Origin: CALZBJ01 sp945619025
GTDB taxonomy: Bacteria; Pseudomonadota; Gammaproteobacteria; Cardiobacteriales; Wohlfahrtiimonadaceae
Assembly (NCBI GenBank): GCA_945619025.1
Contig: CALZBJ010000001.1
Coordinates: 124,001-188,000 of the forward strand
Direction of reading: 5' to 3'
Length of the DNA: 64,000 nucleotides
The notes under the pieces are model-generated. The model was given only the letters and a program-made list of their open reading frames with translations. It did not search any database and was not told the origin of the DNA. The position numbers and the translations under genes were made by a program. Below, piece by piece: positions 1-8,491 of this stretch; positions within the stretch are counted from its first letter, which is position 1, and each line of letters begins with the position of its first letter.

Positions 1-279
1 ATTCATACCGTCGAAGCGATCGAAGAGAAAATTTCGCTCTCTGAGCGCTTTGGGCTCTGGCTCTCGTTCTATCCCTTTTCACAAAAAGAGTATTTAGAGA
101 TCGTTCAGAGCTGGCTTACTCGCTATGCACCCGATTTCGATTACGATGAAGAGGTGAAACGCAAAGCCTTACAATTTTCATTACAGCGCGGTTCTCGCAG
201 TGGCCGAGTGGCGGAACAATTTGTCCGTAATCATATTGGCGAAAAAAAATTAGAATCAATGCTTAAAAAGGATCAATAA
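1..279 (+). CDS. DUF815 family AAA ATPase, C-terminal part
   Basis: The first 92 codons are open from base 1 to a TAA at 277-279, so the gene enters from the left edge. The visible part contains ERFGLWLSFYPFSQKEYLEIV and, further on, RGSRSGRVAEQF. These match the C-terminal lid region of the DUF815 family of predicted P-loop ATPases, as I remember it. The Walker motifs lie outside the window. The next gene, nagB-II, starts 13 bases downstream, so the two may share a transcript. The cellular role of DUF815 ATPases is not established. The family call rests on these short motifs only. Confidence 0.72.
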   Translation: MHTVEAIEEKISLSERFGLWLSFYPFSQKEYLEIVQSWLTRYAPDFDYDEEVKRKALQFSLQRGSRSGRVAEQFVRNHIGEKKLESMLKKDQ

Positions 280-292
280 AAGGAATACGAAT

Positions 293-1315
293 ATGTCAAC
301 ATTCATGGCAAAAGAGATTAAAGAAATTCCCAATGTCATTGAAGCGCAACATGAAGCAAACGCGCCTCAACTGATCGAGCTTTCAGAATACCTAAAAAAA
401 ACCGATCCTTGGCATATCGTAACCCTCGGACGTGGTAGCTCTTTTAACGCGTCAAACTATGCAAAATATATCTTTGAAGAGAGTCTTGGTGTACCGGTGA
501 CCGTAGCGGCGCCCTCTCTTGCGTCTATTTACGATAAAGGGTTAAAACTTAAAAATTCACTCCTAATCGTTACCTCCCAATCGGGAAAAAGCCCAGATCT
601 TATCAAGTTTTTACAAAAAATTCGTGCGGGCGGCACTAAAGCGGTCGGCATCATTAACGACACCGATTCACCGCTTGCTAAAGAGTGTGATTTTTTACTT
701 GGCATTAACGCAGGTGAAGAAAAGAGCGTTGCAGCAACGAAAAGCTATATCGGTAGTCTCTCCGCCTTTGCCTCGATTTTAGCGACCTGGAGTGAAAATA
801 ACGAGCTCGCAGAAGCCCTTCTCAATCTCCCCGCTTACCTCGATCAAACCCTACAGATGACCGACTGGCCTTATTTTATTGAAAGCCTGCAAGATTGCGT
901 TGAGACCTTCTCAATTGGCCGTGGCGTCGGATTAAGTTCAGCCCTTGAATCGGCCCTTAAACTGAAAGAGACCTGCCAAATCCACGCAGAAGGCATCTCA
1001 GCTACCGAGATCTTCCACGGATCGGTTTCACTTTTAAAAGAGAACTACCCGGTCATTAGTTTTGTTGGAAATGATGAATCTCGCGCTTCAAGCCTTGAGA
1101 TTAACAAAAAACTCACGAGCTACGGCGCAAACGTTTTAGCGTTCGACACAAAAGGGAAATCTGACAATACGCTCGTACTCCCTGAAGTTCACCCTATTTT
1201 ACAACCGCTTGTTCACATGACGGCTTACTATAAACTTGTCGAAGAACTCTCACTTCATCGCGGATTTAATCCTGATACCCCGCCAAATCTTAAAAAAGTG
1301 ACCGAAACGCTCTAA
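293..1315 (+). CDS. nagB-II: GlmS-like SIS-domain glucosamine-6-phosphate deaminase (NagB-II)
   Basis: This 340-residue protein carries two SIS sugar-phosphate isomerase domains and no glutaminase domain. The first holds LGRGSSFNAS (about residues 45-54) and TSQSGKSPD. The second holds a GRGVGLSSALESALKLKET stretch and an EIFHGSVSL segment like the GlmS isomerase half. With nagA 20 bases downstream, the likely reaction is GlcN-6-P to fructose-6-P plus ammonia in amino-sugar catabolism. This is the non-orthologous NagB-II route described in Shewanella and relatives. An AgaS-type specificity for galactosamine-6-P is the main alternative. An AAGGAA motif precedes the ATG by about 9 bases. MAK at residue 5 is an alternative start. 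Confidence 0.85.
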   Translation: MSTFMAKEIKEIPNVIEAQHEANAPQLIELSEYLKKTDPWHIVTLGRGSSFNASNYAKYIFEESLGVPVTVAAPSLASIYDKGLKLKNSLLIVTSQSGKSPDLIKFLQKIRAGGTKAVGIINDTDSPLAKECDFLLGINAGEEKSVAATKSYIGSLSAFASILATWSENNELAEALLNLPAYLDQTLQMTDWPYFIESLQDCVETFSIGRGVGLSSALESALKLKETCQIHAEGISATEIFHGSVSLLKENYPVISFVGNDESRASSLEINKKLTSYGANVLAFDTKGKSDNTLVLPEVHPILQPLVHMTAYYKLVEELSLHRGFNPDTPPNLKKVTETL

Positions 1316-1335
1316 CATTCGATTACAATTAGATT

Positions 1336-2484
1336 ATGATTAATTACGAACTGATTCACGCGCCTTCCCTCTTTGATGGGGAGGCGTTTTTGTTGGAGCA
1401 AACGCTCCTCATTAACCGAGATAATGACCTCATTGAGGCGGTCTTTAATCCTAAAAATAGAGAAGACCGCAAAGCGATTAGTACGCTTTCGCCTAATATC
1501 CCTCAAAGCACCATTACGGGAATACTCACACCGGGATTTATTGATCTTCAGGTCAATGGCGGCGGCGGAATTTTGTTTAATGATGAGCCAACGCTTGACG
1601 GGTTAAAAACGATTTTAAACGCCCACCTCTCGATTGGAACCCATGCCCTGCTTCCGACCTTGATTACGCCTACCGATGAGGTGATTATGCAGGCACTCGA
1701 TGCCATTGAAGCGGGAATTAAAACCAATCTCAATGGGCTTCTCGGGATTCATTTAGAGGGCCCGATGATCAATCCTTTGCGAAAAGGCATTCATAAAGAA
1801 GAAAACATTCATATTCCCAGTGAAGCGGTGTTAACTCGCCTAATCGAAGCAAACGGTCGCTTTGGGCATATCCTCATTACCCTTGCGCCTGAAACCGTGC
1901 CGATGGTGCTCATTAAACGTCTTACCGATGCAGGGATTACCGTATTTGCCGGCCATACAAAAGCCGATCCTGATACGCTGAAAGCCGCTAAATTATCGGG
2001 ATTATCCGGATTCACTCATCTTTATAATGCAATGCCCCCAATGGAATCGAGAAATCCCGGAACACTTGGATTTGCAATCACTGATGAAACTTCGTATGCT
2101 TCAATTATCCATGATGGATATCACATTGATCCCATTATGGTAAAACTTGCAATTGAGGCGAAGCCCGATGGCAAGCTCTTTTTAATTACCGATGCGATGG
2201 CAACCACCGGTAGCGACCTAAAAAAATTTATTCTCGATGGAAAAGAGATCTACTATAATAAGGGTCGCTTGGTTGATCATAACGGCACACTTGCGGGCGC
2301 TCATCTTTCTCTTGCCACCGCCGTTATTAACACTCATCAACTTGGGTATTCATTAGAGAAGAGCATTAAGATGGCATCGCTCTACCCAGCTATGGCGATC
2401 CAGAACACTCACTACGGTAAAATTAAAAAAGGATACCGTGCAGCGTTTAATCGCTATGATGAGGGGCAATTCTTCCCGCTGTAA
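1336..2484 (+). CDS. nagA: N-acetylglucosamine-6-phosphate deacetylase
   Basis: NagA removes acetate from GlcNAc-6-P to give GlcN-6-P, the substrate of the deaminase encoded just upstream. The 382-residue length is normal for the family. Amidohydrolase landmarks are in order: PGFIDLQVNGGGG, the metal-site HLEGP, GHTKA, the substrate-binding HLYNAMPP and the catalytic TDAMATTG aspartate. The Shine-Dalgarno is weak. The 20-base gap to nagB-II suggests coupled expression. No phosphotransferase permease or NagC-type repressor is visible nearby, so the source of GlcNAc-6-P (import or cell-wall recycling) cannot be told from this window. Confidence 0.93.
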   Translation: MINYELIHAPSLFDGEAFLLEQTLLINRDNDLIEAVFNPKNREDRKAISTLSPNIPQSTITGILTPGFIDLQVNGGGGILFNDEPTLDGLKTILNAHLSIGTHALLPTLITPTDEVIMQALDAIEAGIKTNLNGLLGIHLEGPMINPLRKGIHKEENIHIPSEAVLTRLIEANGRFGHILITLAPETVPMVLIKRLTDAGITVFAGHTKADPDTLKAAKLSGLSGFTHLYNAMPPMESRNPGTLGFAITDETSYASIIHDGYHIDPIMVKLAIEAKPDGKLFLITDAMATTGSDLKKFILDGKEIYYNKGRLVDHNGTLAGAHLSLATAVINTHQLGYSLEKSIKMASLYPAMAIQNTHYGKIKKGYRAAFNRYDEGQFFPL

Positions 2485-2517
2485 CGGTTAATCGGTGTTC
2501 CGGTAAAAGCAAAACAG

Positions 2518-3423
2518 ATGGAAGGTATTTTTCTCATTGTTGTCTGCCTGCTCGCAGGTAAAATTCTCACGTTCTATGTTCGCTCGCGGCAAGACTTTAT
2601 TGCATCGCTCAATTTGGTGGCGATCCGCATTGCTCTGCCTGCGCTGATTCTCGATAAAATTCATAGCCAGCCCTTTACCATGGACGCGATTTTACCGATC
2701 GCCGCGCCTTGGATTCTCTTTTTATTTGTGATTGCACTCGTTTATCTCATCAATTTAATCATTCCGATGAGTAAAACGGTGATTGGCTGTCTGATTTTGA
2801 TGGTAGGAACCGGCAACACCTCTTTTGTCGGCTTCCCGCTCATTACCGCACTGATGGGCGATCAATTCCTCGAATATGCGATTTTTTACGATCAATCCAA
2901 CTTTGTTTTACTCTTTACCGTTGGCGCTTTTGTGGCCGATCTTTATACCGGAAAATCCTTAAGCCTTAAAGAGAATATGAAGGGATTACTACGCTTTACT
3001 CCAATTCAAGCCCTTATCATTGCCTTTATTTTAAAAGGATTGAACATTCCCTATGCGCCCGTTGTCCAGCATACGTTAGAGACCTTTAGCGCGCTTCTCA
3101 CCCCGCTAACGATGATTAGCGTTGGCGCAAGTTTACGCCTTCCTAGCCAATGGGGATTACTCAAACCCCTTGCGGTTGGCCTTGTCGCTAAACTGATTAT
3201 TCTTCCTGCAATTGCCCTCGCGCTATTAACAGGGATTTATCAATCGAATATTCACGAGGTTAACCTCATTATTGTGCTGCAAACTGGGATGGCACCGATG
3301 GTATTAGCGACGATTATTGCCATGGAGAAAAATTTAGAACCCGAGCTTTCCAACCTCTTAACCGCGATCGGAATTCCCATCTCCTTTCTCACCGTTGCCG
3401 GTTGGTATCTTCTCTTGGCGTAA
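2518..3423 (+). CDS. AEC (auxin efflux carrier) family transporter
   Basis: This 301-residue integral membrane protein has roughly ten hydrophobic segments and the two-fold repeat plan of the AEC/BART superfamily. A conserved GTGNTSFVGFPL motif in the fourth segment and a second-half ISVGASLRLPS segment support the family. AEC carriers move small organic acids or related solutes across the inner membrane; the substrate here is unknown. It begins 33 bases after nagA with a poor ribosome-binding site, so it probably sits at the end of the same transcript. A bidirectional terminator follows. Confidence 0.85.
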   Translation: MEGIFLIVVCLLAGKILTFYVRSRQDFIASLNLVAIRIALPALILDKIHSQPFTMDAILPIAAPWILFLFVIALVYLINLIIPMSKTVIGCLILMVGTGNTSFVGFPLITALMGDQFLEYAIFYDQSNFVLLFTVGAFVADLYTGKSLSLKENMKGLLRFTPIQALIIAFILKGLNIPYAPVVQHTLETFSALLTPLTMISVGASLRLPSQWGLLKPLAVGLVAKLIILPAIALALLTGIYQSNIHEVNLIIVLQTGMAPMVLATIIAMEKNLEPELSNLLTAIGIPISFLTVAGWYLLLA

Positions 3424-3470
3424 ATGTAAGTCGCCGCACTCAAACAGCTCTATTTTATTCAACCCATTAA

Positions 3471-3515
3471 AAAAGCCCGATGGTGAGCCTATTACAGAAC
3501 ACTCAATCGGGCTTT
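3471..3515. terminator. bidirectional Rho-independent terminator
   Basis: An inverted repeat, AAAAGCCCGAT (3471-3481) against ATCGGGCTTTT (3505-3515), separates the convergent AEC transporter (+) and ttcA (-). The flanking A and T runs let it act in both directions. The right arm ends 12 bases before the ttcA stop codon. Confidence 0.8.
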
Positions 3516-3527
3516 TGATGGTGAGGA

Positions 3528-4496
3528 TTAAAACCAACCTTTCTCTCTTACATCACTCTCATCAACGTCATCCCCCTCATCGTCATCTTGCACTGATGCC
3601 GTTAGCGACGCTGTACCTGGATAAAACTGAATGGTCTGCTGTGCACTCTGATGAGGCGCTCTATCACCCAAATTACCGGCCGATTGATTGCCCACATCGT
3701 CCGATTTCACATATTGATCCGAGGTTGTAAACTGGTCAAAATCAAAGAGCGAACGATCCGCTAATTGCGAGAGTTTTACATTTTGAATGGAGCGGAAAAT
3801 CTGATCAATTCGTCCTGGAAATTGCACTTCCCACTCAGCAAGCATCTTTTTAACTTCCTGACGCTGTAACCCCTCTTGCGAGCCACATAAATTGCAAGGA
3901 ATAATCGGAAATTCTTTCAACGCAGAATATTTAATAATGTCTTTTTCGGCACAATAGGCGAGTGGACGAATCAAAATATTCTCGCCATCGTCGCTTTTTA
4001 ATTTCGGCGGCATCGCTTTTAATGTACCCCCAAAAAACATATTCATAAAGAGCGTTTCAACAATATCATCGCGATGATGCCCGAGCGCAATTTTGGTAAA
4101 TCCATGCTCTTTCGCATAGGTATAGAGCGCACCGCGGCGAAGACGAGAACAGAGACTGCACATCGTCTTCCCTTCAGGAATAATGCTCGTTACCACCGAA
4201 TAGGTATCCTGCTCAATAATATGATAATCAACGCCCAAACTCTGCAGATATGTAGGCAAAACCTCTTCTGGAAATCCGGGCTGTTTTTGGTCTAAATTAA
4301 CCGCGGTAAGAGTAAAATTCACCGGCGCTTTCTTTTGGAGTTGTAAAAGGAGATCGAGCAAGGTGTAGGAATCTTTTCCCCCTGAGAGGCAGACCATGAT
4401 GCGGTCACCCTCTTCGATCATTTGATAATCCATAATGGCCGTACCGACTTGACGGCGGAGGCGTTTTTGTAATTTGCGTTCTGAAACGGATGCCAT
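3528..4496 (-). CDS. ttcA: tRNA 2-thiocytidine biosynthesis protein TtcA
   Basis: TtcA thiolates cytidine 32 in a subset of tRNAs, using ATP and an Fe-S cluster. The PP-loop SGGKDS is at residues 38-43. The cluster cysteines are CSLC at 113-116 and CNLC near 200. The body matches the E. coli enzyme well (GHHRDDIVETLFMNMFFGG). The last 60 or so residues form an unusual low-complexity tail rich in Ser, Gln and Asp, ending DDDEGDDVDESDVREKGWF, longer and more acidic than I expect for the family. Terminators flank it on both sides, so it is probably transcribed alone. Confidence 0.95.
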   Translation of the reverse strand: MASVSERKLQKRLRRQVGTAIMDYQMIEEGDRIMVCLSGGKDSYTLLDLLLQLQKKAPVNFTLTAVNLDQKQPGFPEEVLPTYLQSLGVDYHIIEQDTYSVVTSIIPEGKTMCSLCSRLRRGALYTYAKEHGFTKIALGHHRDDIVETLFMNMFFGGTLKAMPPKLKSDDGENILIRPLAYCAEKDIIKYSALKEFPIIPCNLCGSQEGLQRQEVKKMLAEWEVQFPGRIDQIFRSIQNVKLSQLADRSLFDFDQFTTSDQYVKSDDVGNQSAGNLGDRAPHQSAQQTIQFYPGTASLTASVQDDDEGDDVDESDVREKGWF

Positions 4497-4526
4497 AAAC
4501 TTCTACTAAATTCTCATAATGTCTGT

Positions 4527-4564
4527 AAAAAAAGAAACCTCTCCCACGTTGGTGAGAAAGGTTT
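4527..4564 (-). terminator. Rho-independent terminator after the recR-hinT unit
   Basis: On the minus strand, AAACC-TTTCTC pairs with GAGA-GGTTT around a short loop. The hairpin spans 4535-4564 and a T-rich tract (4527-4533) follows. It lies between hinT and ttcA. Confidence 0.75.
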
Positions 4565-4588
4565 TTAGAGGGTTTGTAACGCCAAAAA

Positions 4589-4930
4589 CTAACCCGGAGG
4601 CCAGCTCAGCGCACGCCCTGCAAGAAAATGCATATGAATGTGATAGACCGTCTGCCCACCATCTTCATTGCAGTTAAAGACTAAGCGATAACCATTGTCG
4701 GCTACGCCAAGTTTTTTCGCGATTTTTTGCGCGGCTAAAAAGAGTTTTCCCATCAATTCGGCATCATCTGCTTCAATATGATTGATGGTTGCAATCTCTT
4801 TTTTAGGAATAATTAATACGTGGATCGGCGCTTGAGGCGCAAGATCGTTAAACGCTAAGACATCCTCATCTTCATACACGATATCGGCGGGAATCTCTTT
4901 GCGCACGATTTTACCAAAAATTGTACTCAT
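4589..4930 (-). CDS. hinT: HIT family protein (HinT-like purine nucleoside phosphoramidase)
   Basis: This is a 113-residue histidine-triad hydrolase of the HinT/HIT-like group, which hydrolyses AMP-lysine-type phosphoramidates in the cytosol. The triad HIHMHFLAGR lies near the C terminus, preceded by FNCNEDGGQTVYHIH. I place the start at the methionine of MSTIFGKIVRKEIPA, because family members begin there and the longer reading frame would run into recR. An AGGAGGACGAAG ribosome-binding site precedes that ATG. It follows recR by only 10 bases and should be co-transcribed with it. Confidence 0.93.
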   Translation of the reverse strand: MSTIFGKIVRKEIPADIVYEDEDVLAFNDLAPQAPIHVLIIPKKEIATINHIEADDAELMGKLFLAAQKIAKKLGVADNGYRLVFNCNEDGGQTVYHIHMHFLAGRALSWPPG

Positions 4931-4940
4931 CTTCGTCCTC

Positions 4941-5534
4941 CTAAAATTTCTGCCTTGCATTGAAGGCGTGGGATAATGTCCCTCCATCTAAGTATTCTAA
5001 CTCACCTCCGAGCGGAACACCATGAGCGATTCGCGTCACTTTAACGCCATAGGGCTCGGCCAATTCATCAATATAATAGGCCGTTGCTTCCCCTTCAACC
5101 GTCGAGTTGGTTGCTAAAATAAGCTCGGTAACATCGCCAGTTTTAAGGTGATCTTCTAAAAGTGATAATCCAAGCTCTTCCGGCCCAATCCCATCAAGGG
5201 GCGATAATCGTCCGTAGAGCACAAAATAACGCCCTTTATAGGCCACACTTTGTGAGAGCGCAAAGACATCACTTGGGTTTTCAACCACACAGATCTGCCC
5301 GTTTTGGCGTTTTTCATCCAAACAATGGGCACAGACCGGCTGATCCGTTAAATTACGGCATACCGTACATTTAGTGATGGTTTCAAGCGCAAGCCCGATC
5401 GACGCTTGCAATTTTTGCGCGCCTTCTGGATTACGATCTAACAGATAGAGCGCCATTCGCATAGCACTTTTTTGCCCAACTCCAGGCAATACGCGAAGCG
5501 CATCAATTAAAGTTTGTAAGGTTTTTGGAAACAC
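4941..5534 (-). CDS. recR: recombination mediator protein RecR
   Basis: RecR works with RecF and RecO to load RecA at gapped DNA. The 197-residue length is typical. Visible parts are the N-terminal helix-hairpin-helix (LPGVGQKSAMRMA, residues 16-28), a C4 zinc finger with CTVC and CAHC pairs near residues 57-71, and a Toprim domain starting ICVVENPSDVFAL. The gene is in the conserved dnaX-ybaB-recR order. A terminator lies between ybaB and recR, so recR may also have its own promoter. Confidence 0.96.
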   Translation of the reverse strand: MFPKTLQTLIDALRVLPGVGQKSAMRMALYLLDRNPEGAQKLQASIGLALETITKCTVCRNLTDQPVCAHCLDEKRQNGQICVVENPSDVFALSQSVAYKGRYFVLYGRLSPLDGIGPEELGLSLLEDHLKTGDVTELILATNSTVEGEATAYYIDELAEPYGVKVTRIAHGVPLGGELEYLDGGTLSHAFNARQKF

Positions 5535-5586
5535 GTTGCGATGATCTTTTTACACGATGGTGAGAGCAAAAGAGGGTTACTTAAGT

Positions 5587-5620
5587 CAAAAACGCACCAA
5601 TTTTTGCTCAAAATTGATGC
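5587..5620 (-). terminator. Rho-independent terminator after ybaB
   Basis: Minus-strand arms 5620-5610 and 5604-5594 form an 11-bp stem (GCATCAATTTT with AAAATTGGTGC, one wobble). A run of five T at 5592-5588 follows. It sits between the ybaB stop and recR. Confidence 0.75.
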
Positions 5621-5645
5621 ATTTAATCTCAAATCAATCGACCAA

Positions 5646-5975
5646 TTATAGGCCAGGAATTTTCATTCCAGGAGGAAGATTTAAACCGCCCGTCACTTCT
5701 GACATCTGCTCTTCCGCCGTTGCTTCAACTTTACGAAGCGCATCATTAAACGCCGCACCGAGAAGGTCTTCGAGCATCTCTTTATCATCTTCAAAGAGTG
5801 AGTCATCAATGCGAATTGAGCGCACCACGTGACGGCAGCTCATCTCGATTTTAACTAGTCCTGCGCCTGCTTCCCCTTCCACAAAAACTTCCGCTAAAGC
5901 TTCACGCGCTTTCTCTAAATCGCGTTGCATCTTTTGCGCTTTTTGCATCATTCCAGCGATACCGCCTTTAAACAT
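5646..5975 (-). CDS. ybaB: YbaB/EbfC family nucleoid-associated protein
   Basis: This is a 109-residue homodimeric DNA-binding protein of the YbaB/EbfC family. It shows the characteristic basic, Met/Gln-rich N terminus (GMMQKAQKMQRDLEKA), a central GLVKIEM strand and the C-terminal GGLNLPPGMKIPGL. It is thought to help organise the nucleoid and is usually co-transcribed with dnaX. AAGGAG lies 8 bases before the ATG. The gap to dnaX is 100 bases with no clear terminator. Confidence 0.95.
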   Translation of the reverse strand: MFKGGIAGMMQKAQKMQRDLEKAREALAEVFVEGEAGAGLVKIEMSCRHVVRSIRIDDSLFEDDKEMLEDLLGAAFNDALRKVEATAEEQMSEVTGGLNLPPGMKIPGL

Positions 5976-6075
5976 AATGATCTCCTTAACTGATTGATCG
6001 TTGAACGATGAATAAATTGTATCTCATCTAAAAATAATCAAAAATTATAAACGTCTTAGTGTAGCGTAAAACACC

Positions 6076-8094
6076 CTACTCCGTCACCTTAATTGTCTTC
6101 TCAAACAGCTTTCCTTGACACTCATCGACAATGTAACGCACGATCGGATCCCGTGAAAAAGCCTCTTTCACTTCCTCATATTTCTCAGCATTAATTCGAT
6201 CGGTTCGCTCATAGAGCGTCTCTTCTTCAAGCTCACTGGCGTGCTTAACATACTCAAGTTCACAACGAACTTTTTCACCCAAATAATTGGAAATCGCCAT
6301 ACTGAGACGCATTCCCGCCTCATTTACATTAAAAACACGATCCTGTTCCGCACGCTGTAATTTTAATACGCCATTTTCAAAATGCTCAAATGCAAGCGTC
6401 GAGGCAATCCCGCGCAATACACTCTCAAGCTGTAATTCACTCACCATCTGCAGCCATGCATCATTATTGGTCAGCATCGCACTGGTGATGGTTTTTGGGG
6501 ATTCGCTCGAAATCTCTTCATTTGAGGAAACTTCATCGATTGACTCTTCAGAGGATTCTTCGATGGTTTCGGAAGCGTCGACGATTACCTCGTCTTCCTT
6601 GCTGGATTCATCTTCCTTTGGCACATCAATTTTTTCTGGCTCAATCCATGAATCTTGAACCGCTTCTTGCTGATCATAAGATTCCACCGGAGGCAGATCC
6701 CAAGGCGGTGCATTATCAGTATTATCTACATTCTCAAGAGCCGTCTCTTCAAGACGCTTCATTGGATCGGAAAGCTCTGCCGCAAATTGCTCAATCTCAG
6801 CTTTTTTGCGAGGCGTTAAGGGTACTGGTGAGTTTTTTTGTACAGGACTGGAAGCATCTTTAATATCTTCAAAAGCCTCAATCTTTTGAGGTGGCTGAGA
6901 TGTATGAGATGCCTGAAATGAATCAGTTATCGGCGCGATCGGCGTTACTTTTTTTTTTGCGCTTTCAGCCGAATCAGCTTTAGCCTGCACTACTTTCATA
7001 TGACGCTCAGAGAGTGGCGAGAAAAGCAGCATACGCAATAAGGTCATCTCAAAACCTAAACCCGCATTTGGATGCAGATGAAGATCACGACGACCGTGGA
7101 GTGCAACTTGATAAAAGAGCTGTAAATCTTCTGCGCTAAATTGATCTTTAAGCGTGAGATAGAGCTCACGATCTTCAATATCGTACGCCATCATATCGGG
7201 GTTAATTTGCAATAAGGTTAACCGATGGAATGCCGTAATAAGATCCTCTAAGAGAGCATGATAATCAAGCCCAAACGCTTCCAATCTCTGCGAAACGGCT
7301 AAAACCTCGTTTGTATTGCGAGTTGCCAATGCGTTTAACAGATGATTGATATGCTGATCATCAATTAATCCGAGCATATCGCGAATCGCAGCCGCGGTAA
7401 TATTTGAATTAGTATAGGCAATGGCTTGATCAAGAATCGAGAGTGCATCGCGCATACTTCCCTCACCCGCTTGCGCAATTAGCGTCACCGCTTGAGGCTC
7501 AAAAACCACATCTTCTGCTTTTAGGATCAGGGTTAATTGTTTTTCAATGGTAGGAACATCGATCTTTTTAAGCTGCAAACGCAGACAGCGCGATAATACC
7601 GTCACCGGCAATTTCTGTGGATCAGTGGTCGCGAGCAGAAATTTAACGTGCGCAGGCGGCTCTTCCAATGTCTTAAGTAGCGCATTAAAGCTACTATTGG
7701 AGAGCATGTGCACCTCGTCAATGAGATAGATTTTATAACGGCCGCGCGTTGGCGCATATTGGACATTATCAAGAATTTCACGCGTGTCTTCGACTTTTGT
7801 ACGGGACGCTGCGTCAATCTCGATTAGATCAACAAAATTGCCTTGATCGACTTCCTGGCAAATCGAGCATTCGCCGCAAGGTTCTGATGACACGCCGCGT
7901 TCACAGTTGAGTGATTTCGCAAAAATACGCGCAAGCGTAGTCTTCCCGACACCGCGGGTTCCCGTAAATAAAAATGCGTGATGGAGGCGATTATTATCGA
8001 GGCCGTTGGTAAGTGCTTTAACTACGTGAGGTTGGCCGACTACTTCATGAAAATCGCGAGGACGCCACTTAAGGGCTAAGACTTGATGTGTCAT
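6076..8094 (-). CDS. dnaX: DNA polymerase III subunits tau and gamma
   Basis: DnaX is the clamp-loader ATPase; its tau form also tethers polymerase cores and helicase. The 672-residue product has Walker A GTRGVGKTT (residues 45-53), a four-cysteine zinc module near 64-80, DEVHMLS as Walker B and the SRC sensor motif. Domains I-III end near residue 370. A long acidic Ser/Glu linker (about 430-560) then leads to the tau-specific C-terminal domain. Ten consecutive A bases at codons 379-382 are a likely slippage site for making gamma (separate entry). It lies downstream of the SRP RNA and upstream of ybaB, the usual gamma-proteobacterial order. Confidence 0.97.
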   Translation of the reverse strand: MTHQVLALKWRPRDFHEVVGQPHVVKALTNGLDNNRLHHAFLFTGTRGVGKTTLARIFAKSLNCERGVSSEPCGECSICQEVDQGNFVDLIEIDAASRTKVEDTREILDNVQYAPTRGRYKIYLIDEVHMLSNSSFNALLKTLEEPPAHVKFLLATTDPQKLPVTVLSRCLRLQLKKIDVPTIEKQLTLILKAEDVVFEPQAVTLIAQAGEGSMRDALSILDQAIAYTNSNITAAAIRDMLGLIDDQHINHLLNALATRNTNEVLAVSQRLEAFGLDYHALLEDLITAFHRLTLLQINPDMMAYDIEDRELYLTLKDQFSAEDLQLFYQVALHGRRDLHLHPNAGLGFEMTLLRMLLFSPLSERHMKVVQAKADSAESAKKKVTPIAPITDSFQASHTSQPPQKIEAFEDIKDASSPVQKNSPVPLTPRKKAEIEQFAAELSDPMKRLEETALENVDNTDNAPPWDLPPVESYDQQEAVQDSWIEPEKIDVPKEDESSKEDEVIVDASETIEESSEESIDEVSSNEEISSESPKTITSAMLTNNDAWLQMVSELQLESVLRGIASTLAFEHFENGVLKLQRAEQDRVFNVNEAGMRLSMAISNYLGEKVRCELEYVKHASELEEETLYERTDRINAEKYEEVKEAFSRDPIVRYIVDECQGKLFEKTIKVTE
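6923..6960 (-). promoter_or_regulatory. dnaX: candidate dnaX slippage/frameshift site (A10 run)
   Basis: On the coding (minus) strand, ten A bases occupy 6958-6949, read in frame as Ala-Lys-Lys-Lys-Val at residues 379-383. A -1 shift gives eight further codons and then TGA at 6925-6923. The remaining frame gives AAG followed at once by TAA at 6947-6945. Either shift would end translation at about 381-391 residues, leaving domains I-III: a gamma-sized product. E. coli uses a shorter A-rich slippery heptamer at the same boundary. Thermus uses an A9 run with transcriptional slippage. I see no convincing upstream Shine-Dalgarno stimulator. Confidence 0.65.
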
Positions 8095-8124
8095 GATAAT
8101 TCCAATTTATATTTCCCCAAAAAT

Positions 8125-8239
8125 GGTGATGACCCATATCAGCCGACCCTAGACACACAAACCTCTTGCTAGTGCTGCTTCCTTCCGGACCTGACACGGT
8201 TCACAATAGTTTATTGCCAGGAAACCAATATAGGTCACC
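8125..8239 (-). ncRNA. ffs: 4.5S signal recognition particle RNA (small bacterial type)
   Basis: The minus strand contains the conserved SRP RNA apical region CAGGTCCGGAAGGAAGCAGC, with its GGAA tetraloop and asymmetric bulge. The flanking sequences pair all the way to complementary ends (GGTGACC.. against ..GGTCATCACC). About 115 nt matches the small eubacterial 4.5S form. It lies just upstream of dnaX and downstream of two tRNAs, as in many gammaproteobacteria. The exact 5' and 3' ends are set by the closing stem and could differ by a few bases. Confidence 0.95.
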
Positions 8240-8266
8240 ATAGAAATATAACTAACACAATTTAAA

Positions 8267-8340
8267 TGGAGGCTGGAGCCAGAATCGAACTGGCGTCTAC
8301 GGATTTGCAATCCGCTGCATAACCATTTTGCTATCCAGCC
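8267..8340 (-). tRNA. tRNA-Cys(GCA)
   Basis: The cloverleaf folds with a GGCTGGA/TCCAGCC acceptor stem, anticodon GCA in the loop ATTGCAAAT, a GTTCGATTC T-loop region and U73. The 3' CCA is encoded. It lies 27 bases upstream of the SRP RNA and 6 bases after tRNA-Gly, almost certainly within one primary transcript. Confidence 0.97.
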
Positions 8341-8346
8341 AATATT

Positions 8347-8422
<76 letters not shown>

Positions 8423-8439
8423 GTAATTGAATGAGAGTT

Positions 8440-8467
8440 ATTATATATTCTTTTTCGATTTCGTCAA
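8440..8467 (-). promoter_or_regulatory. sigma-70 promoter for tRNA-Gly, tRNA-Cys and ffs
   Basis: On the minus strand, TTGACG (8467-8462) is followed after 16 bases by a perfect TATAAT (8445-8440), ending 17 bases before the tRNA-Gly 5' end. It is one of the best promoter matches in the window and fits stable-RNA expression. Confidence 0.8.
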
Positions 8468-8491
8468 GATTGTGACGGATCTTTAAGCAAT

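Noticed and set aside
6287..6863. Long plus-strand ORFs opposite the dnaX linker
   Set aside because: The Ser-rich translations mirror the low-complexity acidic linker of DnaX on the other strand.
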